The notes under the pieces are model-generated. The model was given only the letters and a program-made list of their open reading frames with translations, made no database searches and had not been told where the DNA came from. Positions 52,311-60,941 of a DNA stretch of 64,000 nt are shown piece by piece; the first letter of the stretch is position 1; each line of letters starts with the position of its first letter. The stretch lies in NCBI RefSeq assembly GCF_006770265.1, contig NZ_CP017194.1, forward strand, positions 1,116,001 through 1,180,000. Direction: 5' to 3'. The stretch comes from Lactococcus carnosus. GTDB taxonomy: Bacteria > Bacillota > Bacilli > Lactobacillales > Streptococcaceae. The translations under genes were made by a program, and so were the position numbers.

Positions 52311-54473
52311 TTGTTAAAAAAATTTTCAAACATTGTCTCGACGAGACTCGGATTTACTGCCTTTCTAGTCCTACTATTTTGGCTTAAATCCTTATTTGCC
52401 TACTTCTTCAAATTTGATTTAGACTTTGATAATTCATTTCAAATACTGCTAGCCTTCCTCAACCCCTTGGCAAGCACCCTTTTATTGCTTGGGCTTGCCT
52501 TATATGTCAAAAATACTAAGCTCTACTACAGTCTTTCGCTGGTGATTTATTTTATACTAACACTTTGGCTATTTTCAAATGCAACTTATTTCGGTGAGTT
52601 TACTGATTTTATAACCGTTAATACCATGCTGGCATCAAGTAAAGTGGCCGCAGGTTTAGGACAATCTGCACTTAACTTGTTCAATTTTACAGATTTATTC
52701 TTCGTAATCGATTTCCTAATCATTGGTCTCTTAATGTGGCGAAAGGTCATCCGTTTTGACCACCGTGCCTTTAGTAAGCGCGCTGGTTTTGCCATTACCT
52801 CACTTTCCATTCTTGCCTTTACAGTCAATCTTTTTATGGCCGAAATTGATCGACCAGAACTCTTAAGTCGTGGCTTTTCAAATACCTATGTTGTCCGCTA
52901 TCTAGGACTTGTACCCTTTACTGTTTATGACGGGATTAATACCTATAAAACAAACCAAGTTCGTAAAGAAGCTAAGCCTACTGATGTGGCTGAAGTTCAA
53001 AAATATGTTAGTGACAACCACGCAAAACCAAATCCTGATACTTTTGGCATCGCTAAAGGTAAAAATGTGATCTATATTCACCTGGAAAGTTTCCAACAAT
53101 TTTTGATCAATTATAAGCTAAAAGCCATTGATCCAACAACAAAACAAGAAAAAGAATATGAAGTGACACCTTTTCTAAATTCCTTGTTTGGCTCAAAAGA
53201 GACTTTTGCTTTTGATAATTTCTTCCATCAAGTTAAAGCGGGTAAAACCTCAGATGCTGAAACATTAATGGAGAATTCATTTTTCGGACTCACACAGGGC
53301 TCATTTTTCGTTAGTAACGGTGGTAAAAACACCTTCCAATCAGCTCCAGATATTCTGTCACAAGTAGGTGGCTATACATCTGCTGTTTTCCATGGCAATG
53401 TGGGCTCATTCTGGAATCGAAATGAAACTTATAAACGATTAGGCTATAACTACTTTTTTGATCAAACGTATTTCAACGTTGATAAGTCAAACTCATTCCA
53501 GTATGGCTTACACGATAAATTCTTATTCGGTGATTCTATTGAATATTTAGAACACCTACAACAACCTTTCTACACCAAGTTCATTACAGTATCTAACCAC
53601 TATCCATACGTTAAATTTGCTGGTGATGAAGGTGGCTTCCCACTCGCAACGACTAGTGATGATACCATAAATGGTTATTTTGCAACTGCTAACTATCTAG
53701 ACACAGCAGTCAAAGAATTCTTCGACTATCTGAAAGCATCAGATGTCTATAAAAACTCAGTCATTGTCCTTTATGGTGACCACTATGGCATTTCTAATTC
53801 TAGAAATCCTCAGTTGGCAGAGTTATTAGGTAAAAACAAAGAGACTTGGTCAAGCTATGATGATGCCATGCTACAACGTGTACCTTATATGATTGTAGTA
53901 CCTGGCATGGATAAAGGGCGTGTCGACCATACATTTGGTGGAGAAATAGATAACCTACCTACTCTCTTACATTTGTTAGGCATTGACAACAGCAAATACC
54001 CACAATTGGGGCAAGACTTACTCAGCCCAGATCATCGTAGTTTATTAGCCATGCGAAATACCGATAACTGGGTATCCTCGACCTTAACCAATTACTCTGG
54101 CCGTATTTATAAGACGGGTACTGGTGAAGAGATCACCAATCCTGATCCGGATACCAAAAAACAAATAGATGCAAATAATAAACAATCAGAATTGCAATTA
54201 AAGATTTCTGATGCCATTACTACAGGAGATTTACTCCGATTTTGGCCTAGTGATGGGTTGAAGCCCATCGATCCAAATGACTATAATTATACTAAGGGTC
54301 TCCAAAAAGCAAAAGTCATCGAGAAGAAATTAGGTGACGCGTCAACCTCTATCTTCTCCCAAAATGGTGATAAAACAACGAAAGATCTCTGGCAAACGCA
54401 AAGTTTCCAAGCACTGCACCCAGAACTCAACCTCAGTCAAGCAGGTACGTCTGGTAGCTCAGCTAAGAAATAA
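52311..54473 (+). CDS. ltaS: Lipoteichoic acid synthase
   Basis: LtaS polymerises glycerol phosphate from phosphatidylglycerol onto the glycolipid anchor, outside the membrane. The start is a TTG behind AAGGA (no in-frame ATG nearby). The 720-residue protein has five membrane helices in the first about 190 residues, then an extracellular sulfatase-fold domain: the metal-site Glu in IYIHLESFQQF (about 255), the catalytic Thr in VKAGKTSDAETLMEN (about 310), TVSNHYPYVKF, and VIVLYGDHYGISNSR (about 485). The last about 60 residues are a Ser/Lys-rich tail. A cleavage site after the helices is likely, as in other LtaS proteins. Confidence 0.93.
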   Translation: MLKKFSNIVSTRLGFTAFLVLLFWLKSLFAYFFKFDLDFDNSFQILLAFLNPLASTLLLLGLALYVKNTKLYYSLSLVIYFILTLWLFSNATYFGEFTDFITVNTMLASSKVAAGLGQSALNLFNFTDLFFVIDFLIIGLLMWRKVIRFDHRAFSKRAGFAITSLSILAFTVNLFMAEIDRPELLSRGFSNTYVVRYLGLVPFTVYDGINTYKTNQVRKEAKPTDVAEVQKYVSDNHAKPNPDTFGIAKGKNVIYIHLESFQQFLINYKLKAIDPTTKQEKEYEVTPFLNSLFGSKETFAFDNFFHQVKAGKTSDAETLMENSFFGLTQGSFFVSNGGKNTFQSAPDILSQVGGYTSAVFHGNVGSFWNRNETYKRLGYNYFFDQTYFNVDKSNSFQYGLHDKFLFGDSIEYLEHLQQPFYTKFITVSNHYPYVKFAGDEGGFPLATTSDDTINGYFATANYLDTAVKEFFDYLKASDVYKNSVIVLYGDHYGISNSRNPQLAELLGKNKETWSSYDDAMLQRVPYMIVVPGMDKGRVDHTFGGEIDNLPTLLHLLGIDNSKYPQLGQDLLSPDHRSLLAMRNTDNWVSSTLTNYSGRIYKTGTGEEITNPDPDTKKQIDANNKQSELQLKISDAITTGDLLRFWPSDGLKPIDPNDYNYTKGLQKAKVIEKKLGDASTSIFSQNGDKTTKDLWQTQSFQALHPELNLSQAGTSGSSAKK

Positions 54474-54506
54474 TGTTTTAACCTCTATCTATCATATATA
54501 ACTTAT

Positions 54507-54545
54507 AAAAAATAGCCCTCATCATTCATGAGCGCTATTTTTTTA
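54507..54545. terminator. Bidirectional terminator after ltaS
   Basis: AAAAAATAGC and GCTATTTTTT enclose an inner CTCAT/ATGAG pair. Confidence 0.85.
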
Positions 54546-54571
54546 TGCGTCTATTTATAGATTAACTAATC

Positions 54572-56074
54572 TTATTTGACATATGCCGCTGCCTGTGTAC
54601 CTGCTTGACGACCAAAAATAATGATGTCCGCTACTGCATTACCACCAATTCGATTACTGCCATGAAGGCCACCTGTGACTTCACCAGCCGCATATAGTCC
54701 CTTGATGACTGTGCCATCTTTCTTCAAAACTTGTGTTTCAGTATTGATTTTCACGCCACCCATGGTATGATGAATACCTGGTGAAACTGCAATTGCATAG
54801 TAGGTGCCATCAATGTCGTTTGTCATACCAGTTGTTCTGCCGAATTCAGAATCTGTCTTAGTAGCAACAGTTGTTTGCCAGGTCTTAACTGTTTTCTCAA
54901 GCTCAGTTTTATCAATACCTGTTTTTTCTGCCAATTCTGCTAAGGTTTTAGCAGAAACGACCATGCCTTTTGACATATACTGGTCAATTGCTTTTACCGC
55001 TGTTTTTGTTTTATCACCAAATACGATGTAAGCTGACTTACCAGGTTGCATGAGTTCAGCAGCAGAAACCTTATCACGTGTGTTCATCTCATTAGTAAAG
55101 CGTTTACCTGCTTTATTCACTAAGATAGCCCCTTCACCACGAACCGCTTCTGTTACCAAATAGCCTGTTTTCTTAAAGACAGTTGGGTGGATTTGAATTT
55201 TATCTAGATCAACCGTATCACCACCTAATTTTTCAATCATCTTGATGCCATCGCCTGTTGAACCTGCCGCATTAGTAGAGACATAATCTTTGAGGTCAGG
55301 ACGATATTTTTTTATCATCTCTTTATTAGCCCCAAAACCACCTGTTGTCACAATCACTGCTTTAGTAGTGATCGTTTTGGTATCAGTTTCATCAACTTTT
55401 ACCTTAACGCCAGAAATTTTGCCATCTGTTTCAATTATTTTTGTGACATCACTATTAACAAATAGGGGAATGTCTCTACTTCTAATATTTTTTTCAAGAC
55501 CTTTGACAAGGTACTGACCTACAGCAGAACCATCTGAAGGGCGATGTGTTCTAGAGACACTCATCCCACCTGTCGTCGTCAAATTATCAAGAACAATCTC
55601 ATTTTTAGCTAGCCAATCGATGGCACTTGCTGAATGATCGACAAAGTAACGCAGTAGGGCTTGATCATTTGTGCCACCACCGCCTTTTAAGGTTTCATCA
55701 AAGAATTTTTGATTGTCATCAGCAACACCTTGTGTTTTTTCAACGGTTGTTTCTGATGCATTCATGCCTGCAGAAGATTTTGAGGTATTGCCACCTGCAA
55801 CTGGCATTTTTTCCAAAATGACTGGATTCATCCCTGCATCTTTGGCTTCCATGGCAGCAGTCATCCCTGCGCCACCAGCACCAATGATGACAATATCATA
55901 GTCAGATTTCATATCAGCTGTTGGTGTATAACTATTTTTAGCAGATGCTGCTGCTTTTGCATCTGATTTACTTGCCTTAGGTTTTTCAGTCGTTTTCTTA
56001 CCACCACATCCGACCAGTGCGACAACCGCCAGTAAAGTGAGTCCTCCCGTAACCACCTTTTGCCATTTTTTCAT
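54572..56074 (-). CDS. Extracellular FAD-dependent reductase lipoprotein (fumarate reductase-like)
   Basis: The start MKKWQKVVTGGLTLLAVVAL at 56074 lies behind AGGAATG. The 500-residue protein has a lipobox (ALVGC, Cys at about 23) and a Lys/Ala linker, so the mature protein is lipid-anchored outside. The FAD domain opens IVIIGAGGAGMTAAMEAKDA at about 62 and contains GGNTSKSSAGMNAS. The flavocytochrome-c catalytic stretches are HRPSDGSAVGQYLVKGL (about 180), AVRGEGAILVNKAGKRFTNE and HHTMGGVKI near 440. Members reduce fumarate, urocanate or other acceptors. An FMN-binding domain flavinylated by ApbE, common in relatives, is missing here, so its electron donor is unclear. A Rex/FNR-like palindrome overlaps the expected transcription start. 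Confidence 0.85.
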   Translation of the reverse strand: MKKWQKVVTGGLTLLAVVALVGCGGKKTTEKPKASKSDAKAAASAKNSYTPTADMKSDYDIVIIGAGGAGMTAAMEAKDAGMNPVILEKMPVAGGNTSKSSAGMNASETTVEKTQGVADDNQKFFDETLKGGGGTNDQALLRYFVDHSASAIDWLAKNEIVLDNLTTTGGMSVSRTHRPSDGSAVGQYLVKGLEKNIRSRDIPLFVNSDVTKIIETDGKISGVKVKVDETDTKTITTKAVIVTTGGFGANKEMIKKYRPDLKDYVSTNAAGSTGDGIKMIEKLGGDTVDLDKIQIHPTVFKKTGYLVTEAVRGEGAILVNKAGKRFTNEMNTRDKVSAAELMQPGKSAYIVFGDKTKTAVKAIDQYMSKGMVVSAKTLAELAEKTGIDKTELEKTVKTWQTTVATKTDSEFGRTTGMTNDIDGTYYAIAVSPGIHHTMGGVKINTETQVLKKDGTVIKGLYAAGEVTGGLHGSNRIGGNAVADIIIFGRQAGTQAAAYVK

Positions 56075-56098
56075 ACCACATTCCTCATTCTTCATTAT

Positions 56099-56116
56099 TT
56101 GTGATTTACATCACAA
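56099..56116 (-). promoter_or_regulatory. Rex- or CRP/FNR-like operator
   Basis: TTGTGATTTACATCACAA is an 18-bp palindrome (8-bp arms if GTG...CAC pairs are counted with the 2 central mismatches), close to the Rex site TTGTGAAnnnnTTCACAA and to TGTGAnnnnnnTCACA of CRP/FNR proteins. It directly follows the -10 box (56121-56126, TATAAT on the minus strand), so a bound protein would block initiation, which favours Rex. Confidence 0.65.
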
Positions 56117-56120
56117 AACT

Positions 56121-56126
56121 ATTATA
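56121..56126 (-). promoter_or_regulatory. -10 box of the reductase gene
   Basis: TATAAT on the minus strand; no strong -35. Confidence 0.55.
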
Positions 56127-56225
56127 TCAGAAATAACATAAAAAAACGATAGCTATTTTTATTTTTTTAAAGCGCTACCAAGTTATCGTTTATCCCAATT
56201 TGTTAAAAACCTGCTTGACTAGCAA

Positions 56226-56260
56226 AAAACACAGCTATCTGATGTGATAGCTGTATTTTT
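56226..56260 (-). terminator. Terminator of metE
   Basis: ACAGCTATC pairs with GATAGCTGT (56231-56254), with A-run and T-run flanks. Confidence 0.85.
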
Positions 56261-56282
56261 CTAATTTATAACTGTCTCGCCA

Positions 56283-58538
56283 TCAAAGTGTTGCACGAAT
56301 GGCTTGTGTTGCTTTAACTAAATTTTCTAATGATGCTTTCACTTCTGTCACCCCACGTGTTTTAAGGCCACAGTCAGGATTAATCCAAAGTTTTTCTAAA
56401 GGCACTTTAGTCAATAGTTTATGAATGACGTTCTCGATTTCGTCAAGTGATGGAATCCGTGGGCTATGAATATCATAGACACCAGGTCCCGTTTGCGTTC
56501 TAAACCCATTTTCTTGTAGGGCATCAAGGATGGACAAATCACTCCTACTCGCTTCAAATGAGATAACATCCGCATCCATGGCATCGATCGCTGGAATGAT
56601 GTCTGTGAACTCAGAATAGCACATGTGTGTGTGAATTTGCGTTGTTGGCGCAACTTTAGCATGTACCAAACGAAAGGCAGGAATTGCCCAATCTAGATAC
56701 TGACTGTTCCAATCTGTCTGGCGTAGCGGTAATTTTTCTCTGAGCGCTGCTTCATCAATTTGAATAATCTTAATCCCGTTTTTCTCTAAATCAAGCACTT
56801 CTTCTTGAATCGCTAGAGCAATCTGGAGCGTCGACTCACTTAATGAAATATCTTCACGAGGAAACGACCAGTTTAAGATCGTCACAGGTCCTGTTAGCAT
56901 GCCTTTGACTGGTTTATCAGTCAAACTTTGCGCATAAACTGAATCTGCAACTGAAAGTTGTTGGACTCTCGCGATATCCCCCCAGACAATCGGTGGTTTG
57001 ACACAACGTGTCCCATAAGATTGTACCCAGGCATATTTAGTAAAGATGTAACCGGCTAGTTTCTCACCGAAATATTCTACCATGTCATTTCGTTCAAATT
57101 CGCCATGAACGAGCACATCAAAGCCGACAGTTTCTTGCCAGTCAATCCACTCTTTTGTTTTTGTCTTGTTAAAGTCATCATAGGCAGCTTTTGTGATATC
57201 GCCACGCTTAAAGTTCAAGCGATTTTTACGGACATCAGCTGTTTGTGGGAATGAACCGATCGTTGTTGTTGGTAGCGTTGGTAACTTAAATACCTCTTTT
57301 TGGATTGCTTCACGAGCTGCGAAGTCGGGCGTTCTACTATAGTCTGATGATGATAAGCTAGACACTTTTTCCTGTACAGTCAAATCGGCTTCAAATCTTT
57401 TCTCATCAAATAAAGCCTTATTTTCTGCTAAACTTCCTGTTTCGAGTTGGTAGAAAATAGCGTTTATATCCTTGATTTCTTGCAACTTTTCTTGCGCAAA
57501 GGCAAAATGACGTAAGATTTTTTCATCTAAGTCCGTCTCGGCACTTACCGTGTAAGGGACGTGTTGTAAACTACATGATGACGAGATAACAAGCTTATCT
57601 TTTGGTAACTTAGCTAGAATATCAAGCGTCTTTTGATAGTTATTCCGCCAAATATTTTTACCATTTACGACACCAGCAAACAACTTTTTATCAGTTGGAA
57701 ACCCATGTGTTGCAATCAATTCAGCTGTCTTACGGCCTTCCACAAAATCAAGGCCAATCGCATCGACATCTAGCTTGACTAAGTCAGTATAAATATCACG
57801 GACGTCACCAAAGTAAGTTTGTAGTAGGACTTTAACTGATTTTTTTTGTGCAAGTAATGGCGTGTAGATTGCCTTGACTAACCCAATATCCTCAGCAGAT
57901 AAGTCAAAGACAAGCGCTGGCTCATCTAATTGCAACCAGTCGATTTTTTCAGCCGTAAGTTGTGCAAATATCTCAGCATAGATTGCAACAACCTCATCTT
58001 GAATTGTAGCGATAGTCGATTGGCCTGTAAACTTAATCAGCTTTAAAAGCGTGTAGGGGCCGATTAAAACTGGTTTAGTCGTGATCCCTAGTGCCAAGGC
58101 TTCCTGATATTCTGAAAGTAGTTTGCTAAGATCAAGCTTTAAGACAGTCCCATCATCAAATTCTGGCACCATGTAATGATAATTTGTATTAAACCATTTT
58201 TTCATGGCTAATGCTTTGACATCTCCTGCCTCAGACTGATGACCACGTGCTGCTGCAAAGTATTTTTCGAGGGGTGAGATGGTAAGTGATTGATAACGCT
58301 CAGGAACAATATTTAGCGCAAAAGCAGTATCTAGTGTCGTATCATAAAATGAAAAATCATTTGATGGGATAAAATCAATACCAGCTGCAAATTGGGTTTG
58401 CCAATTTAATTGTCTTTGCGTTTTAGCAACAGTTTCTAGCTCTGACTCAGAAAGTTCCTTTTTAAAAAATTTTTCAATAGCAAATTTTAGTTCTCGTTTT
58501 GCGCCAATACGTGGATAGCCGATAAGTGATGTTGTCAT
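56283..58538 (-). CDS. metE: Cobalamin-independent methionine synthase
   Basis: MetE moves the methyl group of 5-methyltetrahydropteroyl-triglutamate to homocysteine. The start [20 protein letters not shown] at 58538 lies behind AGAGG; an ATG five codons upstream overlaps that site. The 751-residue protein is complete, with the N-terminal folate half and a C-terminal catalytic half: [17 protein letters not shown] (about 415), [15 protein letters not shown], zinc ligands His and Cys in [10 protein letters not shown] (about 630), and Cys in [10 protein letters not shown] (about 715). Two MET-box-like palindromes lie upstream. Confidence 0.96.
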   Translation of the reverse strand: MTTSLIGYPRIGAKRELKFAIEKFFKKELSESELETVAKTQRQLNWQTQFAAGIDFIPSNDFSFYDTTLDTAFALNIVPERYQSLTISPLEKYFAAARGHQSEAGDVKALAMKKWFNTNYHYMVPEFDDGTVLKLDLSKLLSEYQEALALGITTKPVLIGPYTLLKLIKFTGQSTIATIQDEVVAIYAEIFAQLTAEKIDWLQLDEPALVFDLSAEDIGLVKAIYTPLLAQKKSVKVLLQTYFGDVRDIYTDLVKLDVDAIGLDFVEGRKTAELIATHGFPTDKKLFAGVVNGKNIWRNNYQKTLDILAKLPKDKLVISSSCSLQHVPYTVSAETDLDEKILRHFAFAQEKLQEIKDINAIFYQLETGSLAENKALFDEKRFEADLTVQEKVSSLSSSDYSRTPDFAAREAIQKEVFKLPTLPTTTIGSFPQTADVRKNRLNFKRGDITKAAYDDFNKTKTKEWIDWQETVGFDVLVHGEFERNDMVEYFGEKLAGYIFTKYAWVQSYGTRCVKPPIVWGDIARVQQLSVADSVYAQSLTDKPVKGMLTGPVTILNWSFPREDISLSESTLQIALAIQEEVLDLEKNGIKIIQIDEAALREKLPLRQTDWNSQYLDWAIPAFRLVHAKVAPTTQIHTHMCYSEFTDIIPAIDAMDADVISFEASRSDLSILDALQENGFRTQTGPGVYDIHSPRIPSLDEIENVIHKLLTKVPLEKLWINPDCGLKTRGVTEVKASLENLVKATQAIRATL

Positions 58539-58590
58539 AAATTGCCTCTTCATTTCTTTAGTAGTATGACATTATTCTATCATCTCTCGT

Positions 58591-58607
58591 TATAGTTGTA
58601 AAATATA
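58591..58607 (-). promoter_or_regulatory. MET-box-like palindrome upstream of metE
   Basis: TATAGTTGTAAAATATA matches TATAGTTTnAAACTATA at all but about two positions. Confidence 0.6.
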
Positions 58608-58624
58608 TAAAAACAGGTATTGGT

Positions 58625-58641
58625 TATAGCTTTAACGTATA
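58625..58641 (-). promoter_or_regulatory. Second MET-box-like palindrome upstream of metE
   Basis: TATAGCTTTAACGTATA, starting 34 bp from the first. A candidate -10 (TAGAAT, 58574-58579) would place this box near -58 to -74. Confidence 0.6.
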
Positions 58642-58656
58642 ACAAAAATCGCCGAC

Positions 58657-59124
58657 CTAGGTCAAGCGATTCATGCCACGTAAACGATTAATTAATTCGG
58701 CTAGCCAAAATCCGGCTGCGATTGCCCCAATGATAATCACGAGTAATTCAAAATTAGCAACTGCATCATCCCGATTACCTGTCACCAAACTTCTGACTAC
58801 TTGATAGGCTTGGCCGCCTGGTACTAAAGGAAAAATGCCTGGGATACTATAAATGAGCATCGGTACTTTTTGTGCCCGACTCATGGTCAAACTTAGCACA
58901 CCAATCACATTAGTTGCAATAAATGACCCTAGCACAATCCGCCAATTTTTATCCATCATCTGCTGTGTGCAAAGTAAGACAAGTTCATAAGTCAGCCAAG
59001 CACTTGCGCCGACAATCCCTGCTCGATTCAGTGTTCGCCTGGGGATATTCAAAATAATACCAAAAGAAAGCGTCCCGATATAGGCAAGGATCATTTGGCT
59101 GAGTAACTGTAATAAAACAAGCAT
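58657..59124 (-). CDS. Threonine/serine exporter, small subunit (ThrE_2)
   Basis: The 155-residue protein has four or five membrane helices (about 3-24, 35-52, 62-78, 84-100, 124-142). TLSFGIILNIPRRTLNRAGI and MLIYSIPGIFPLVPGGQAYQ, with the P-G-I-x-P-x-V-P-G motif, mark the DUF3815/ThrE_2 family. With the larger subunit gene 16 bp upstream it forms a two-part ThrE exporter for amino or other small acids. It ends close to the metE regulatory region. Confidence 0.88.
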   Translation of the reverse strand: MLVLLQLLSQMILAYIGTLSFGIILNIPRRTLNRAGIVGASAWLTYELVLLCTQQMMDKNWRIVLGSFIATNVIGVLSLTMSRAQKVPMLIYSIPGIFPLVPGGQAYQVVRSLVTGNRDDAVANFELLVIIIGAIAAGFWLAELINRLRGMNRLT

Positions 59125-59140
59125 CCTAGGACTCCTTTAA

Positions 59141-59956
59141 TCAATAAAAAAATGAGAGTAACACAATACCGAGTCCTACAGAAGCAGCTGTTAACAGCGC
59201 TTCTATTATCCGTCCTTGTCCAGATATAAAGTTACCAGCCATGATTTCTCTCACAGCATTGGTTAGTGCAACACCTGGTACAAAGGGCATAATGGCACCA
59301 ATAATTACGATATCGGCATCAAAAGGATGCACCAGTAGTTTTGAACAGATGAGCATGATAAAAGACATGGATAAACTCGCTAGGAATAAGCCAAAAAAAC
59401 GCATATGAAACTTATTTCTCATTTGAAAGGCGATTGCATAGGCAAGACCACTTGTAGCTGCTGCTAGAAAAAGATTGATAAAAGCTGTATTTCTCGTTAA
59501 CATAATTACAAATGTCACAGCGATTATCATGGCACTCATCACCTGCAATTTTAGTGAGAACCTGGGAATCGTCATATCAATCTTACTTAACTTATCTGCA
59601 AAGGTCTCGATTGAGATTCGGTGTGCTGTGAATTGACGTGTCAAATCGTTGACTGCGACTATCTTTTCCATGTCCATCGTCTGTATGCGAGGTGGGATAC
59701 TGCGCATTTGCGTTATGCCTTGCTCTGGAAAACTGACCGTGATAGCATTTAAGAGGACATATACCTGCAGGTTATTAATATCTGCTGCAGCGCCCATTCT
59801 CTGTATCACGTCTTCTACACGTGATATTTCAGACCCATTTGCCATCAATATTTGCCCGGCCAAGAGACAAGAATCCATTAAAATATGGACATCTGAGGCC
59901 TGTTTCTTTAAGGTATTACTGTTAAGATTAGTTACAGCATCTGGCATTTCAGTCAT
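59141..59956 (-). CDS. Threonine/serine exporter, large subunit (ThrE_1)
   Basis: The 271-residue protein matches DUF1212/ThrE_1: a cytoplasmic N-terminal part (ILMDSCLLAGQILMANGSEI, SRVEDVIQRMG; about 25-60) and five membrane helices from about 130 to the end, with IIGAIMPFVPGVALTNAVRE carrying the P-F-V-P-G motif. Together with the small subunit it should export threonine, serine or similar solutes by proton exchange. The substrate is inferred from the founding family member. Confidence 0.9.
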   Translation of the reverse strand: MTEMPDAVTNLNSNTLKKQASDVHILMDSCLLAGQILMANGSEISRVEDVIQRMGAAADINNLQVYVLLNAITVSFPEQGITQMRSIPPRIQTMDMEKIVAVNDLTRQFTAHRISIETFADKLSKIDMTIPRFSLKLQVMSAMIIAVTFVIMLTRNTAFINLFLAAATSGLAYAIAFQMRNKFHMRFFGLFLASLSMSFIMLICSKLLVHPFDADIVIIGAIMPFVPGVALTNAVREIMAGNFISGQGRIIEALLTAASVGLGIVLLSFFY

Positions 59957-60018
59957 CCTATTCTTAAATTATTTAGCGATATGTTTGGTGATGAGTTGTC
60001 ATCAGGACCTCTAGTGCC

Positions 60019-60858
60019 TTATATGGCCATATCGAAAGTAAGCTGTGGTTTAATAGGCTCATAATCGACCAGCTCAAAATCTTCAGGCTTGATGTCAAAA
60101 AAGTTAGTGCCGTCTGCAACGTTCAGCTTAAGCACTGGATTTTTATCTGATGGTGTCCGCCCAAGTAGTGTGGTCGCATTATCAAACTGATTATCATAGA
60201 TATGTAAGTTATTGACAAAATAGAAGAACTTGCCAACCTGCCAACCAAAATGTTTGGCAATCATCATCTGCAAGGCCACATACTGCATGGCATTGATATG
60301 ATGGGCCACTAACATGTCATTACTGCGCTGCGTCAAAGTTGCATCTAGATAGATCTTTCCATCAACACGGCGAACGTCAAACATGGTCTGAAAGGCACAA
60401 GGCAATAAGCCTTCTGAGGCTTCAAAATCATCATATTGCCAGAGGTTGATGATATTTCTGCGATTCCATGGATTTTTTTCAAGCCCACTGAGTAATTTGC
60501 CGATGATATCATGTTTTTTGACAGTCGCACCATAGCGCATGCCGATATTACCTGATTCGCCAACTTCCCACTCATTCCAATACTTAACGCCATACTTGTT
60601 TACCAAAACATCCAGCTCACTGGTTTGATCCTGATAAATCCACATCAGCTCTTTAATGGCTGACTTAATCGGAATCGGTCTTAAAGTAGTAATCGGAAAT
60701 TCACCTTTACTCAGATCATACTCAGCAAAACTGCCCGTAATATATTTTGAATTTGCTGTCTTGCCATCCTTATATTTAGGACGGGCATTTTCACTCCATA
60801 CACCGTCGTCTAATATGTGATGCATATTATCAATAAAAAGTTTATCTGCTTTTCTCAT
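60019..60858 (-). CDS. thyA: Thymidylate synthase
   Basis: ThyA methylates dUMP to dTMP with methylenetetrahydrofolate. The 279-residue protein has [20 protein letters not shown] near 55, the catalytic Cys in [20 protein letters not shown] (about 155), and the dUMP-binding [20 protein letters not shown] and [13 protein letters not shown] stretches. ALLPCAFQ in place of the usual PPCH is common in lactococcal-type enzymes. It starts at ATG 60858 behind AAAGATATG with weak site and appears monocistronic; dihydrofolate reductase is not next to it. Confidence 0.95.
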   Translation of the reverse strand: MRKADKLFIDNMHHILDDGVWSENARPKYKDGKTANSKYITGSFAEYDLSKGEFPITTLRPIPIKSAIKELMWIYQDQTSELDVLVNKYGVKYWNEWEVGESGNIGMRYGATVKKHDIIGKLLSGLEKNPWNRRNIINLWQYDDFEASEGLLPCAFQTMFDVRRVDGKIYLDATLTQRSNDMLVAHHINAMQYVALQMMIAKHFGWQVGKFFYFVNNLHIYDNQFDNATTLLGRTPSDKNPVLKLNVADGTNFFDIKPEDFELVDYEPIKPQLTFDMAI

Positions 60859-60941
60859 ATCTTTATCTTATCATTTCTTTATCATCTATACGACTATAGA
60901 GCTCAGCATTATGCCGATTCATCTCATCATTTCAGTCGTGA

